DNA of 64,000 bases from the NCBI RefSeq assembly GCF_001425235.1, contig NZ_LMEA01000013.1:124001-188000 (forward strand). Reading direction: 5' to 3'. Source of the stretch: Devosia sp. Root413D1 (GTDB lineage: Bacteria > Pseudomonadota > Alphaproteobacteria > Rhizobiales > Devosiaceae). Below, in pieces: positions 44,405 through 53,824 of this stretch (positions are counted from its first letter, which is position 1; every line of letters starts with the position of its first letter). Below the pieces are notes generated by a model. That model worked only from the letters and a program-made list of their open reading frames with translations. It ran no database searches and had not been told where the DNA came from. The translations under genes were made by a program, and so were the position numbers.

Positions 44405-44782
44405 TCACGCCTTGAGCGCAATGGCCTCGGCAAGCAGGATTGCGATCTCGTCCTCGGGGATCGGCGTGCCCGGTTCGAACCGGATGAAGCGCACCTGCTT
44501 GCCGTCGCCCTCGAGCAAAGGCGAACTCAGCAGCCGCCCATGCTCGAACACCAGCGAGACATGATCCTCCATCGGGAAGATGGCGCAGACGAACCCGGCG
44601 GTGGGGTGCCGGTAGTTGACCGAGCCCCAGCCGAGCCGAGCCTTGGCGTCGAGGTCTGGCCGCACCGAGAGCAGCGTCAGCGCCAGGTTCTGCGCGAGAT
44701 CCGCGACGGGTTGCGGGAAGGACCGTACGATTTGCAGGAGGTCGGCGACCATTTCAGTCGACCGAGAGTCGGATTGTGCCAT
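44405..44782 (-). CDS. DUF1801 domain protein
   Basis: A 125-residue soluble protein: LSVRPDLDAKARLGWGSVNY and FCVAIF-like central strand read here as FVCAIFPMEDHVSLVFEHG. This is the DUF1801/YdhG-like fold. The ATG at 44782 overlaps the upstream gene by 29 bases; an ATG at 44752 lies one base past that gene's stop and may be the true start. Function unknown. Confidence 0.7.
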   Translation of the reverse strand: MAQSDSRSTEMVADLLQIVRSFPQPVADLAQNLALTLLSVRPDLDAKARLGWGSVNYRHPTAGFVCAIFPMEDHVSLVFEHGRLLSSPLLEGDGKQVRFIRFEPGTPIPEDEIAILLAEAIALKA

Positions 44783-45053
44783 GGCTCATCTCGAGGCCCA
44801 TTGGATCGATCATGGTCATGGCCTCGCTCTGGGCCATCTCTTCCATCATTTTGCCGCTGGCCGCCAGTGCGGCTTCGTGCGTCTGCCAGAACACGATGTC
44901 GACATAGCTGCCGTCATCCCGCTCGGCCAGGTGGCGCGACACGAACCCCGGCTGCCGCTTCAGCCAGTCGCTGATCGCCGCATTGGCATCGATGAACTGC
45001 TGGCCGCTGCCGCGGGCCAGCCGAAAGGTGACGAGCTCGAGTGTCTGGGTCAT
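44754..45053 (-). CDS. ABM-fold protein
   Basis: A 99-residue protein: TLELVTFRLARGSGQQFIDA, KRQPGFVSRHLAERDDGSYV and DIVFWQTHEAALAASGKM. This is an ABM/dimeric barrel pattern similar to the other two small proteins at 16204 and 22685. Substrate unknown. ATG at 45053. Two perfect palindromes lie upstream. Confidence 0.75.
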   Translation of the reverse strand: MTQTLELVTFRLARGSGQQFIDANAAISDWLKRQPGFVSRHLAERDDGSYVDIVFWQTHEAALAASGKMMEEMAQSEAMTMIDPMGLEMSHGTIRLSVD

Positions 45054-45103
45054 GAACAAAACCCTCTCCGTTGTAACGCGGATGAGGGTTTCGCATGCAT
45101 CAC

Positions 45104-45153
45104 CTGACACCGAGTGTCAGGGTTATCGCTGGCGGCTCACAATTGTGAGCCGC
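45104..45153. promoter_or_regulatory. Two perfect palindromes between MCP1 and the ABM gene
   Basis: CTGACAC-CGA-GTGTCAG (45104-45120) and the 22-bp palindrome GCGGCTCAC-AATT-GTGAGCCGC (45132-45153). No T tract follows, so they could be regulator sites for the ABM gene, barriers after the receptor gene, or both. Confidence 0.5.
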
Positions 45154-45184
45154 TCAGCATTTGTCGAAGCAGAATCCGGGCGGA

Positions 45185-47605
45185 TCAGAACTCCGCCCAG
45201 TCCTTGTCGATCGCGGCATTGCCCTGGCTCAGATACGAGCTCGCGGCCTTTTTCACCCGCTCCTGCAGGCCCTTGATGCCGCGGGCCGGCGGCGCCACCT
45301 GCACCACGCGCTGCGGCGCGGCGCCCGAGATGGTGAAGATATCGACGATCCGGTCGAGCTCGTTCACCTGCCCGTCGGTCTGCTCGATCGCCGCATTGGT
45401 CTCCTCGACCAGCGCCGCATTGTGCTGCGTCATCTCGTCGAGCTGGCGCACCGCGGTGTTCACCTCTTCGATCGCCGAGGCCTGCTCGCGGCTGTCGCGC
45501 GCGATGCCGTCCATCAGCAGGTTGCTCGAGCGCGCCGCCTCCAGCATGGCGACGAGCCGCGCTGCCGCGTCCGCCACCAGCTTCGAGCCGGTTTTCACTT
45601 CGGTGCCCGACTGCTCGATCAGCGCCTTCACTTCGCTCGAGGCGCTGGCGGCCGACTGTGCCAGCCGCCGCACTTCCACCGCCACCACCGCAAAGCCCTT
45701 GCCGGCATCACCGGCGCGCGCCGCTTCCACCGAGGCGTTAAGCGCCAACAGGTTGGTCTGGAAGGCGATGTCGTCGATCAGCCCGATAATGTTCGAAATC
45801 TTGGCCGAAGACTGGGTGATCCGCTCCATCGCCGCATTGGCGTCGCCCATCACCTGGCCGCCCTCTTCGGCCGTGCGGGTAACGGTGCTCGCCACTTCGC
45901 TCGCCTCGCGGGCCCGCTCGGCATTCTGCAGCACCGTGGTCGAAAGCTGCTCCATCGCCGCCGAGGTTTCCTCGATCGTCGCCGCCTGCTTGGTGGTGCG
46001 TTCGCTGAGGTCGTTGGCGCCCGAGAGGATTTCGCCGGTCGCCGTCTTCAGCGAGCGCGAGGTTTCCTTGAGCTGCCCGACGATGTGGCTGAGCTTGTCG
46101 CCCACCGCATTGGTGTCGTCGCGCAACCGGGCGAAGGCGCCCTCGTAATGGCCTTCCATCCGCTTGGTGAGGTTGGTATCGGCCAAAGCCGCCAGCACTT
46201 CACCGGTCTCGCCGAGGCCGCGATCGACGGTCGCGACGAGGTTGTTGATCGAGCCGGCAATGGCGTTGAGCTCGGCATCAGGGAATTCGGTTTCCACCCG
46301 GCGCGAGAAATCGCCGGCCACCGCCGCATCGACCACCTGGCCGAACGCCTTCTGCAGCTCGGCCATCATGGCGCTGCGCGCCTGTTGGTCGCGGATGATC
46401 CGCGCCGCATCCGCTTCGGTCATCTCGGCGACCTTCAGGCCGTTGGCGCGGAACACCTCGACGGCTTTCGACATGTCGCCGATCTCGTTGCGCATCGCGC
46501 CGAACGGCACTTCGACGCCGTAGTCGCCATCGGCGATCTGGCGCATCACCCCGGTCATCCGGCTGATCGGCTTGGCGATTGCCGTACCGAGCCAGGCGAA
46601 CGCCAGAAGGCCGAGCGCAAAGATCACCACGCCGCCGATCAGGAGGTTCAGGAGCTGCGCTTCGGAGTCGGCGAGCAGCGTCGACTGCGGCACGGCGACG
46701 ACCACCGTCCAGGCCGCATCGGCGCCCGGCAGGTCGACCTTGCGGGCATTCATCTTCCAGGTCTGGCCAGCGGCTTCGCCGGTCGACGAGAATGTCTCGG
46801 ACGAGGCCATGGCTTTCAGCGCCTCGAGCGCCCACGGCTCGGTCACTTCCGTGCCGATCAGCTTGGGATCGGGGTTCAGCACCCAGACATTGCGCTGGTT
46901 GATGATGCCCATGAAGCCGTTGCCCATCGGCGGCTCGCTGCCGAGCTTGGCGGCCAGCACCGCCGAATCGAAGGCGACGCCACTCATCCCGACGGCCTTG
47001 TCCGACGGATCTTTGATGATGTTGGTGAAGCTGGTGTAGAGCTTGCCCTCGATATTGTCGGGGCCCGAGATCGCGGCGACACCCGCCTTCAGCGGTCCGG
47101 TGAACCAGCTGTCAAAGCCCGCCGGACTGTCGAGCGAACCATAACCCACCGTGCCGTCCGCCTTGTTCTCGGCGAGAATGCCGACATGGTTGCCGCTGAT
47201 CAGGAAGTGCGAGCCGGCAAAGGTCGGGCGCGCATAGAGCGCCGAGTCGGGCGAGAACATCATGTAGACGCCCAGCGCCCCCGGCAGGCTTGCCAGCTGC
47301 TTGGTAACGATCGTGCCATAGGTGGTCGGCGACGTATCGTGGTTGGCGAGCAGCGCCTCGGCGGTGCGCGCCGTCGAATCGGCCGCCACCGCAAAGCCGG
47401 TCAGGAACGTCTTGATCGACTCGGCTTGCGTCTCGGCCAGCCCGCCGACCACTTCGTCGGCCTGCGCCAGGTCCTGGGCGCGGTTGCTGGAGACCACGTA
47501 ATAGAGCGATGCGCCGATCGCGACCGTGAAGATGGCGGCGGCGGCAAGAATGATTGAGCCCCGAAGCTTCAGCGACGGCAGCTTGAATTTGGTCTTGGCG
47601 GGCAT
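45185..47605 (-). CDS. Methyl-accepting chemotaxis protein MCP1
   Basis: An 806-residue receptor. TM1 (about 16-38), a periplasmic Cache-like domain, TM2 (about 318-340), HAMP, a helical region and the kinase-control tip [20 protein letters not shown]. It ends in DKDWAEF, whose last five residues fit the x-aromatic-x-x-aromatic CheR/CheB tether. The periplasmic domain (with NHVGILAEN and FDSWFTGPL) binds an unknown ligand. ATG 47605. Paired palindromes follow at 45104-45153. Confidence 0.93.
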   Translation of the reverse strand: MPAKTKFKLPSLKLRGSIILAAAAIFTVAIGASLYYVVSSNRAQDLAQADEVVGGLAETQAESIKTFLTGFAVAADSTARTAEALLANHDTSPTTYGTIVTKQLASLPGALGVYMMFSPDSALYARPTFAGSHFLISGNHVGILAENKADGTVGYGSLDSPAGFDSWFTGPLKAGVAAISGPDNIEGKLYTSFTNIIKDPSDKAVGMSGVAFDSAVLAAKLGSEPPMGNGFMGIINQRNVWVLNPDPKLIGTEVTEPWALEALKAMASSETFSSTGEAAGQTWKMNARKVDLPGADAAWTVVVAVPQSTLLADSEAQLLNLLIGGVVIFALGLLAFAWLGTAIAKPISRMTGVMRQIADGDYGVEVPFGAMRNEIGDMSKAVEVFRANGLKVAEMTEADAARIIRDQQARSAMMAELQKAFGQVVDAAVAGDFSRRVETEFPDAELNAIAGSINNLVATVDRGLGETGEVLAALADTNLTKRMEGHYEGAFARLRDDTNAVGDKLSHIVGQLKETSRSLKTATGEILSGANDLSERTTKQAATIEETSAAMEQLSTTVLQNAERAREASEVASTVTRTAEEGGQVMGDANAAMERITQSSAKISNIIGLIDDIAFQTNLLALNASVEAARAGDAGKGFAVVAVEVRRLAQSAASASSEVKALIEQSGTEVKTGSKLVADAAARLVAMLEAARSSNLLMDGIARDSREQASAIEEVNTAVRQLDEMTQHNAALVEETNAAIEQTDGQVNELDRIVDIFTISGAAPQRVVQVAPPARGIKGLQERVKKAASSYLSQGNAAIDKDWAEF

Positions 47606-48014
47606 GGAGGGGTCGTAGTCCTTCTGGAGTGTCGACGAGCTGAAATGCGTCCTGCGTCTCGACGACAATGACAGCATGGCATCGTTAACATCGCGTCAAA
47701 CGGCGACGTTTCAGGCGGGAATCGAAGGGCTTGCGAATGCAATATAACGGGCTTGGGCCAGGTGTCTCTCCATCGCCACCATGTCACCCCGGACTTCGCC
47801 CATATGCGCTAAGTTGCCTCAAACACCGGCTGTCATCCCAGCGAAAGCTGGGACCCAACTCGCAGCTGGCGCCAGCGGATGAATGGGTCCCAGCTTTCGC
47901 TGGGATGACACCGAGTTTAAGGCCCTTCTGGTGGCAAGCTCACCGATGGCGCTGGGTGCATGGCTCTAGGACAGTTGGAGTGTGCTCACCCGCGACAGCG
48001 CCGCGGCGAGACTG
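47606..48014. other. Intergenic region between MCP1 and MCP2
   Basis: A 409-base gap. It holds the MCP1 leader (47606-47760), the family A repeat copy 2 (47831-47910) and about 100 bases before the MCP2 stop. I see no further gene. Confidence 0.7.
47831..47910. repeat. Palindromic intergenic repeat, family A, copy 2
   Basis: Perfect 27-bp arms (47831-47857 and 47884-47910) starting TGTCATCCCAGCGAAAGCT, around a 26-base centre with CGCCAGCGGAT, also seen in copy 1. It may end the MCP2 transcript. Confidence 0.88.
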
Positions 48015-50939
48015 TCAAGCCGCTCGGGAGGCCCGCCTGGCATCACCGGCATTCACGGTGAAGATGTCGGCGATGCCGTCGACTTCGCTGGCCTGTGCCT
48101 CGGTCTGCTCGATCGCCGCATTGATCTCTTCGACCAGCGCCGCATTGTGCTGCGTCATCTCGTCGAGCTGCCGCACCGCGGCGTTGACCTCGTCGATCGA
48201 GCCCGCCTGCTGCCGGCTGTCGTCGGCGATCGCCGCCATCAGTGCATTGGAGCGGCGCGCCGATGTCAGCATGGCTTCGAGCTTGTCGGCCGCCTCGGCC
48301 ACCAGCTTGGTGCCACCGCGCACTTCGGTGCCCGATTGCTCGATCAGCACCTTCACTTCGCTCGAGGCCTGCGCTGCCGATTGCGCCAGCCGCCGCACCT
48401 CGACTGCCACCACGGCAAAGCCCTTGCCGGCCTCGCCCGCCCGCGCTGCTTCGACCGAGGCGTTGAGCGCCAGCAGGTTAGTCTGGAAGGCGATGTCGTC
48501 GATCATGCCGATGATGTTGGAGATCTTCGCCGATGACTGGGTGATCCGCTCCATCGCCACATTGGCCTGCTGCATCACAGCGCCGCCCGCTTCCGCAGTG
48601 CGGCTGACGTCCTCGGCGACATGCCGTGCGTCCTCGGCCTTCTCGGCATTGGCCCGCACCGTGTCGGCCAGCAGCGTCATCGCCGCGCTGGTCTCCTCGA
48701 TCGTCGCTGCCTGCCGCGTCGTCCGCTCCGAGAGATCGTTGGCGCCCGAGAGGATCTCGCCCGTCGCCGTCTTCAACGAGCGCGAGGTCTGCTTCAGCGT
48801 CAAGACGATGTGGCTGAGCTTTTCCGCCACCTCGTTGGTATCGTCGCGCAACTGCCCAAGGGCGCCCTCATAGCTGCCCTCGATGCGGTGCGTCAGGTCG
48901 GTATCGGCCAGTGCCGCCAGCGCCGCGCCGGTATCGCCGATGATCCGCTCCACCGTCCCGACCAGCGTGTTGACGCTTCCGGCCAGCCGGTTCAACTCCT
49001 CGTCGGCAAAGCGGGTGGCCACCCGCCGCGAGAAATCGCCTGAGGTCGCGGCATCCACCACGTCGCCAAAGCTCTGCTGCAGCGACTGCATCATCTCGGC
49101 CCGCTCGGCCCGGCGCTGCTCCAGCGCCAGGCGCTCGTCCTCGGTCAGCTCCTGCACCTTCAGTGCATTGGCGCGGAACACCTCGACATTGCGCGCCATC
49201 TCGCCGATTTCGTTGCGGAGGCCCGTATAGGGAATTGCCGTTTCGAGCGCGCCGCCGGCCACCAGCCGCATGCTTTTCGACAGCACCGGTACCGGCCGCA
49301 TCAGCCGCGACGCCGCAAACACCGAGAGCGCTCCGATTACCAGCACCGCCACCGCACCAACCAGCGCCAGCAGCTGCAGCCCCTCACTGGCCGTCGCATC
49401 GATCTCCGCCTTCGGAATGCCGACATAGATGAGCCCGATCACCTCGTTGTTGAGGTTCTGGATCGGCCGGTAGATGGCATAATAGGGAACGCCCAATACG
49501 TTGGCCTCGCCCTGGTAGGTGCCGCCGGCAAGCACCACCGGATAGGCCGCGCCGTCGCGCGCCAGCGGCGTCTCGAGGATCCGCTCGCCCTTGTCGTCGA
49601 GGATGGTGGTCGACTTGCGTGTGAAATCCTGGGTTTCCGCGTCGAACACGAACAGCGTCGCCGTATCGCCGGTCACTCGCCCGATCGTGTCGATCAGGTC
49701 GTGGTTGCGGAATTTCGGCATCGCCTTGGCTTCGATCTTCTCGAGCTCGCCCGCCTCGTTCCAGAAGATGTCGGAGTTCGGCAGGTTCACCTCGAGGATC
49801 GCCGCGGCAATCCTGAGGTCTGCCGCAAGCCGCTCGTTGGCGGTGTCTCGCGTATTGGCGGCAAGCATCGTCCACACGGCGAACAGCACGGTCGCGATGG
49901 CCACGGTGACCGCGAGGAACACCATTGCCGAAATCGTCGTGGTGAGCGTCAGCCCGCCCAGAGTCTTCGAATTGATTGTGCTCTGCGAAGAGGTCGTGGC
50001 CATTCTAGCCCCCATGTCGCCGTGGCTTTCGTGCCCGGCATCCCCGCTCATCCCCATCACCGACGATAGGGAAGCTTCCTTAATCGCCGGTTGACCCAAC
50101 CGCCCCAACCCGAACCAGGCCGCAAATCCCGCGAACAGCGCCAGGATCGCGCTGATCCCGCCGATCCAGGTGAGCCGCGCGCCCGCCTCGGCGATCCGCT
50201 GCTCCAGTGCCTGCCGCATATCGGCGCCCGAGGCGCGGCCCAGCGCCAGCGCCGCATCCTGGAACGCGTCATGCGCCGCATCGAGCCCGGCCCAGTCAAA
50301 AGCCGATCGCGCCCTGGCATCGGGGATCGCCGCAATACCCGCCGCCACCCGCTCTGCCAGCGCCGTCGCCGCCGCGGTGTATGCCTTGCCCTCTGCGGTA
50401 ATCCCGCCGCCGGCGGTCGCTGCGCGGAACTCGGCCAAGACCTCTTCAAGCCGCGCCACCTCGGCCGGCTGCACCGCGACCGCATAGCGGGTGGCCTGCA
50501 CCAGTGCCGGCGACAGCGGCGCCGCATTGGCCGCCTGCGGCACCTCGATCAGTTGCTCTGCACCCGGATCTTCACTGAGCCCGGAGCTGTCATGGATACG
50601 CTGCACCAGCATCGCCGCGGCATTGCGCGCCGCCGCCGGATGCGCCCCGGCGGCCAGTTCAGCCTTCAACGCGTCGTAGGCCCGCGACAGCGAGGCCGTG
50701 CCGAATTGCGCATCGCCGCTCCGCGCCGCCTCGGCGAGCGCCGGATCGGCCGCCGGCAGCGCGCCGTCCCGGGCGAGCCCGACCAGTTCCGGCAGCACCA
50801 GCCCGGCATAGCGCACCCCATCGGCCTCGCGTTGCGCCGCCTCGATCTGGGCCGTCGTTTGCCACCCCAGATAGAGCCCGCCGGCAAGCGGCAGGGCCCC
50901 GATGACGAGAGCGGCTATGGTCCGGGTGAGTTTGCGCAT
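48015..50939 (-). CDS. Methyl-accepting chemotaxis protein MCP2 with two sensor modules
   Basis: A 974-residue receptor, about 300 longer than usual. Residues 1-312: TM1 (about 7-26), a helical periplasmic domain and TM2 (about 257-279). Residues 313-974: TM3 (about 331-358), a Cache-type domain (FVFDAETQDFTRKSTTI, then YPVVLAGGTYQGEANVLG), TM4 (about 535-555), HAMP and the signalling tip. ATG 313 (at 50003) has GGGGG 8 bases upstream, so a conventional receptor could be made from inside. It ends in RRASRAA, without the DWAEF tether. Confidence 0.88.
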   Translation of the reverse strand: MRKLTRTIAALVIGALPLAGGLYLGWQTTAQIEAAQREADGVRYAGLVLPELVGLARDGALPAADPALAEAARSGDAQFGTASLSRAYDALKAELAAGAHPAAARNAAAMLVQRIHDSSGLSEDPGAEQLIEVPQAANAAPLSPALVQATRYAVAVQPAEVARLEEVLAEFRAATAGGGITAEGKAYTAAATALAERVAAGIAAIPDARARSAFDWAGLDAAHDAFQDAALALGRASGADMRQALEQRIAEAGARLTWIGGISAILALFAGFAAWFGLGRLGQPAIKEASLSSVMGMSGDAGHESHGDMGARMATTSSQSTINSKTLGGLTLTTTISAMVFLAVTVAIATVLFAVWTMLAANTRDTANERLAADLRIAAAILEVNLPNSDIFWNEAGELEKIEAKAMPKFRNHDLIDTIGRVTGDTATLFVFDAETQDFTRKSTTILDDKGERILETPLARDGAAYPVVLAGGTYQGEANVLGVPYYAIYRPIQNLNNEVIGLIYVGIPKAEIDATASEGLQLLALVGAVAVLVIGALSVFAASRLMRPVPVLSKSMRLVAGGALETAIPYTGLRNEIGEMARNVEVFRANALKVQELTEDERLALEQRRAERAEMMQSLQQSFGDVVDAATSGDFSRRVATRFADEELNRLAGSVNTLVGTVERIIGDTGAALAALADTDLTHRIEGSYEGALGQLRDDTNEVAEKLSHIVLTLKQTSRSLKTATGEILSGANDLSERTTRQAATIEETSAAMTLLADTVRANAEKAEDARHVAEDVSRTAEAGGAVMQQANVAMERITQSSAKISNIIGMIDDIAFQTNLLALNASVEAARAGEAGKGFAVVAVEVRRLAQSAAQASSEVKVLIEQSGTEVRGGTKLVAEAADKLEAMLTSARRSNALMAAIADDSRQQAGSIDEVNAAVRQLDEMTQHNAALVEEINAAIEQTEAQASEVDGIADIFTVNAGDARRASRAA

Positions 50940-50984
50940 TGTTGTCCCTTCTGGACGTTTCGCGAGGACCGTCAGGTTTTGCGG

Positions 50985-53498
50985 TTAGAACTCCGCCCAG
51001 TCCTTGTCGACCGCGGCATTGCCATGGCTCAGGTATGACTTGGCGGCGGTGCGCACCTTATCCTGCAACGCCCGGATACCCTTGGCCGGCGCTTCCGCGG
51101 CGCGCGCCGGCGCCGCCTGCGCTTCGATGCGGAACACCTCGACGATCCGGTCGAGTTCCGTGGCTTGTGCCTCGGTCTGCTCGATCGCCGCGTTGGTTTC
51201 TTCGACCAGCGCCGCGTTGTGCTGGGTCATCTCGTCCATGGTGCGAACCGCGGCGTTGACCTCTTCGATCGCCGACGCCTGCTCCTGGCTGGCCCGCGCG
51301 ATCGAATCCATCAATTCGTTCGACGAGCGCGCCGCCACCAGCATGGCTTCGAGCTTGGCCGCGGCTTCCGCCACCAGCTTCGAGCCGCCCCGGACTTCCG
51401 TCCCCGACTGCTCGATCAGTGCCTTCACCTCGCTCGAGGCACCGGCGGCCGACTGCGCCAGGCGCCGCACTTCCACCGCCACCACGGCAAAGCCCTTGCC
51501 GGCATCGCCAGCCCGCGCCGCTTCCACCGACGCGTTGAGCGCCAGGAGGTTGGTCTGGAAGGCGATGTCGTCGATCATCCCGATAATGTTCGAGATCTTG
51601 CCCGAGGACGCGGTGATCCGCTCCATCGCTTCGGTCGCCTGATGCATCACCTGGCCACCGTCTTCGGCAGTCCGCGTCACCGTCGCCGCAACATTGGAGG
51701 CATCCTTGGCCCGTTCGGCATTGGCGAGCACTGTGCCGGACAGCTGCTCCATCGCGGCCGAGGTTTCCTCGATCGTCGCCGCCTGCTTGGTGGTCCGCTC
51801 GCTCAGATCGTTGGCGCCTGAGAGGATCTCGCCCGTCGCCGTCTTCAGCGACCGCGAGGTGCCCTTGAGCTGGCCGACGATCTCGGTCAGCCGTTCGGCC
51901 ACCGCATTGGTGTCGTCTTTCAGCCGCGCAAAGGCGCCGCCATACTGGCCGTTCACCCGCTGCGTCAGGTCGGTCTGCGCTAGCGCCGACAGCACGTCAC
52001 CGGTTTCGATCAGCCCGCGATCGACGGTCGCGACCAGTTCGTTGACGCCATGCGCCAGTGCGTTCAGTTCCTGATCCGGAAACTCCGCCTCGACGCGCTT
52101 ACTGAAATCGCCCGAGATCGCCGCATCGACCACTTCGCCGAACGCCTTCTGCAACTCCTGCATCATCGCCGTGCGCTCGACGCGTCGCTGCACCGAGGCC
52201 GTCCGCTCCCCTTCGGTCATCTCGGTGACCTTCAGTGCGTTCTCCTTGAACACTTGCACGGCCTTGGCCATGTCGCCGATCTCGTCGCGGCGGCCGGCGC
52301 CCTTCACCTCGGTGTCGAGCTTGCCGTCGGCCAGCGCCTCCATCGTCTCGGTCAGCCGGCTGATCGGCTTTGAAATGCTGCGCGAGAACAGCACGCCCGC
52401 CACGGCGGCCAGCGCCAGCAGCCCCGCGCCGATCGCCAGCATGGTGTTCCTCAACTGCGCCACCGGCGCAAACGCCTCGTCCTCGGCAATGGTGGTGACC
52501 ATCGCCCAGGTGGTGCCGTTGAAGGTAACCGGCGTGGCGTTGGCCAGCATCCGCATACCGCGATAGTCGGTGGTGACGCCGTTGGCGGCGTTCCCCGCCA
52601 GCGCCGCCTCGACCACTGGATTGTCATAGACGGCGCTCAGTGTGTCGTCGCCTTCGGAGAACACCGAGTCCGAGCGCATCAGCTTGTCGGCGCCGACATA
52701 GAAGCTCTCGCCGGTCTGGCCGAGCTGGGTGTTTTCCTGCAGCATCTGGTTGATCGGGGCGACTGGCATCTGGATCGCCATCACCCCCATCAGCTTGCCG
52801 CGCACGTCGATCACCGGCGTCGCGATGAAGCTCGCCGGCGAGCCGGCGATCGCATAGACCGAGGCGTCTTCGTAGGCCACCTGCCCGCGCTCGGTCAGCG
52901 CCAGTGCCTTGCGGTAGACCCGCCCCAACCCGCTATCGGCCAGGTCGCCGCCCTCGGCGAAGTTCGACGTGAAGTCGTCGTTCTTCATCACCGAGTAAAC
53001 GAGGTTGCCCGCCGTATCGAACATGTAGAAATCGCGGTAGCCGCGCAGCTCCAGCTGCCGACGGAATGTCGCCTGCACCTTGTCGTGCGTGGTGTCGTAA
53101 TTGGTCCGGCCCTTGTCGTTGATATCGAGCAGCTGCCGCTGCCCGGCCGGGTGCGGGTTGTTGGTGATGAACGCCTCGCGCAGCACCACGATCGGGTCAC
53201 CCGGCGGCGTTGCCTTGGCGAAGCTCTTCCACGCGATGGCGAAGTCGCGCACCGCGTTCACCGCGCTGTCGGTGGCGGCGCTGTTCACCAGGTCCGCTTC
53301 GATGGTCTTCAGATAGGTGGAGAACTTGTCGGCGTGGCTCGAGGCCACCGTCTGCATCTGCCGCGCGCTCATATCGGCGACGATGCCCGAGCCGATCACG
53401 TAGCTTCCGAGCCCCACGCCGACACTGACCAGCAGCGCCGAGCCCACCATTGCCAATGGCAGCTTCTGGGCAATCTTGAATTTCGGAAGCCAACCCAT
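50985..53498 (-). CDS. Methyl-accepting chemotaxis protein MCP3
   Basis: An 837-residue receptor: TM1 (about 13-36), double-Cache-like periplasmic domain ([16 protein letters not shown]-type strand reading [14 protein letters not shown]), TM2 (about 352-372), HAMP, and the signalling domain with [20 protein letters not shown]. It ends in DKDWAEF. The ATG at 53498 gives [15 protein letters not shown], also shared by MCP4. Its nearest relative in the window is the neighbouring MCP4, so a tandem duplication is likely. Confidence 0.94.
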   Translation of the reverse strand: MGWLPKFKIAQKLPLAMVGSALLVSVGVGLGSYVIGSGIVADMSARQMQTVASSHADKFSTYLKTIEADLVNSAATDSAVNAVRDFAIAWKSFAKATPPGDPIVVLREAFITNNPHPAGQRQLLDINDKGRTNYDTTHDKVQATFRRQLELRGYRDFYMFDTAGNLVYSVMKNDDFTSNFAEGGDLADSGLGRVYRKALALTERGQVAYEDASVYAIAGSPASFIATPVIDVRGKLMGVMAIQMPVAPINQMLQENTQLGQTGESFYVGADKLMRSDSVFSEGDDTLSAVYDNPVVEAALAGNAANGVTTDYRGMRMLANATPVTFNGTTWAMVTTIAEDEAFAPVAQLRNTMLAIGAGLLALAAVAGVLFSRSISKPISRLTETMEALADGKLDTEVKGAGRRDEIGDMAKAVQVFKENALKVTEMTEGERTASVQRRVERTAMMQELQKAFGEVVDAAISGDFSKRVEAEFPDQELNALAHGVNELVATVDRGLIETGDVLSALAQTDLTQRVNGQYGGAFARLKDDTNAVAERLTEIVGQLKGTSRSLKTATGEILSGANDLSERTTKQAATIEETSAAMEQLSGTVLANAERAKDASNVAATVTRTAEDGGQVMHQATEAMERITASSGKISNIIGMIDDIAFQTNLLALNASVEAARAGDAGKGFAVVAVEVRRLAQSAAGASSEVKALIEQSGTEVRGGSKLVAEAAAKLEAMLVAARSSNELMDSIARASQEQASAIEEVNAAVRTMDEMTQHNAALVEETNAAIEQTEAQATELDRIVEVFRIEAQAAPARAAEAPAKGIRALQDKVRTAAKSYLSHGNAAVDKDWAEF

Positions 53499-53595
53499 GC
53501 TAAAATATCCCCCCAGTATTGGCCGTCCGGGGGAGCGGCAATCCTGCCGCAGCGAAACGGAAGCATCCTGCTTCCGCTGTTCACGCCGCCTCATC

Positions 53596-53667
53596 CCCCA
53601 AGGCCCGTGCACAACCTGGCGGAGACTAGGCATCGCGCCTTAATTTCTGATTACGGAACGACACGTA
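53596..53667 (-). promoter_or_regulatory. Conserved MCP3 upstream element
   Basis: CCCCCAAGGCCCGTGCAC (53596-53613) and TTAATTTC..TTACGGAACGA..CGTAG (53640-53667), written on the plus strand, recur almost unchanged upstream of MCP4 at 56429-56446 and 56475-56503. The pair marks a duplicated promoter; the sigma factor is not identified. Confidence 0.6.
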
Positions 53668-53706
53668 GTGCGCTCAGCACTTGCGGGCGAATAGCCGGCG
53701 GTCTGC

Positions 53707-53745
53707 GCAAAGAAGAGGCGGCTAGTAAACGCCCTTCTTCTTTGC
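53707..53745 (-). terminator. Terminator-like hairpin after MCP4
   Basis: GCAAAGAAGA (53707-53716) pairs with TCTTCTTTGC (53736-53745), with an inner GGCG/CGCC stem. It lies between the MCP4 stop and the MCP3 promoter. Confidence 0.6.
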
Positions 53746-53824
53746 CGACAATCAACCACCACAGCTTCACCAAACTCGGTGTAGCGGGACGCTCGGTTAC
53801 TACTCTCCCCCTGGAGGGCGCCGC

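Larger units (their letters stand above)
53499..53824. other. Intergenic region between MCP4 and MCP3
   Basis: A 326-base gap. It holds the MCP3 leader and promoter region (53499-53670), with blocks shared with the MCP4 leader, and a terminator-like hairpin at 53707-53745. No further gene seen. Confidence 0.7.

Noticed and set aside
45161-47557. Very long rightward frames opposite the receptors (also 54056-56503)
   Set aside because: Composition (His, Arg, Gly-rich, low complexity) is that of antisense frames to MCP coding sequence, whose repeats make the frames long.
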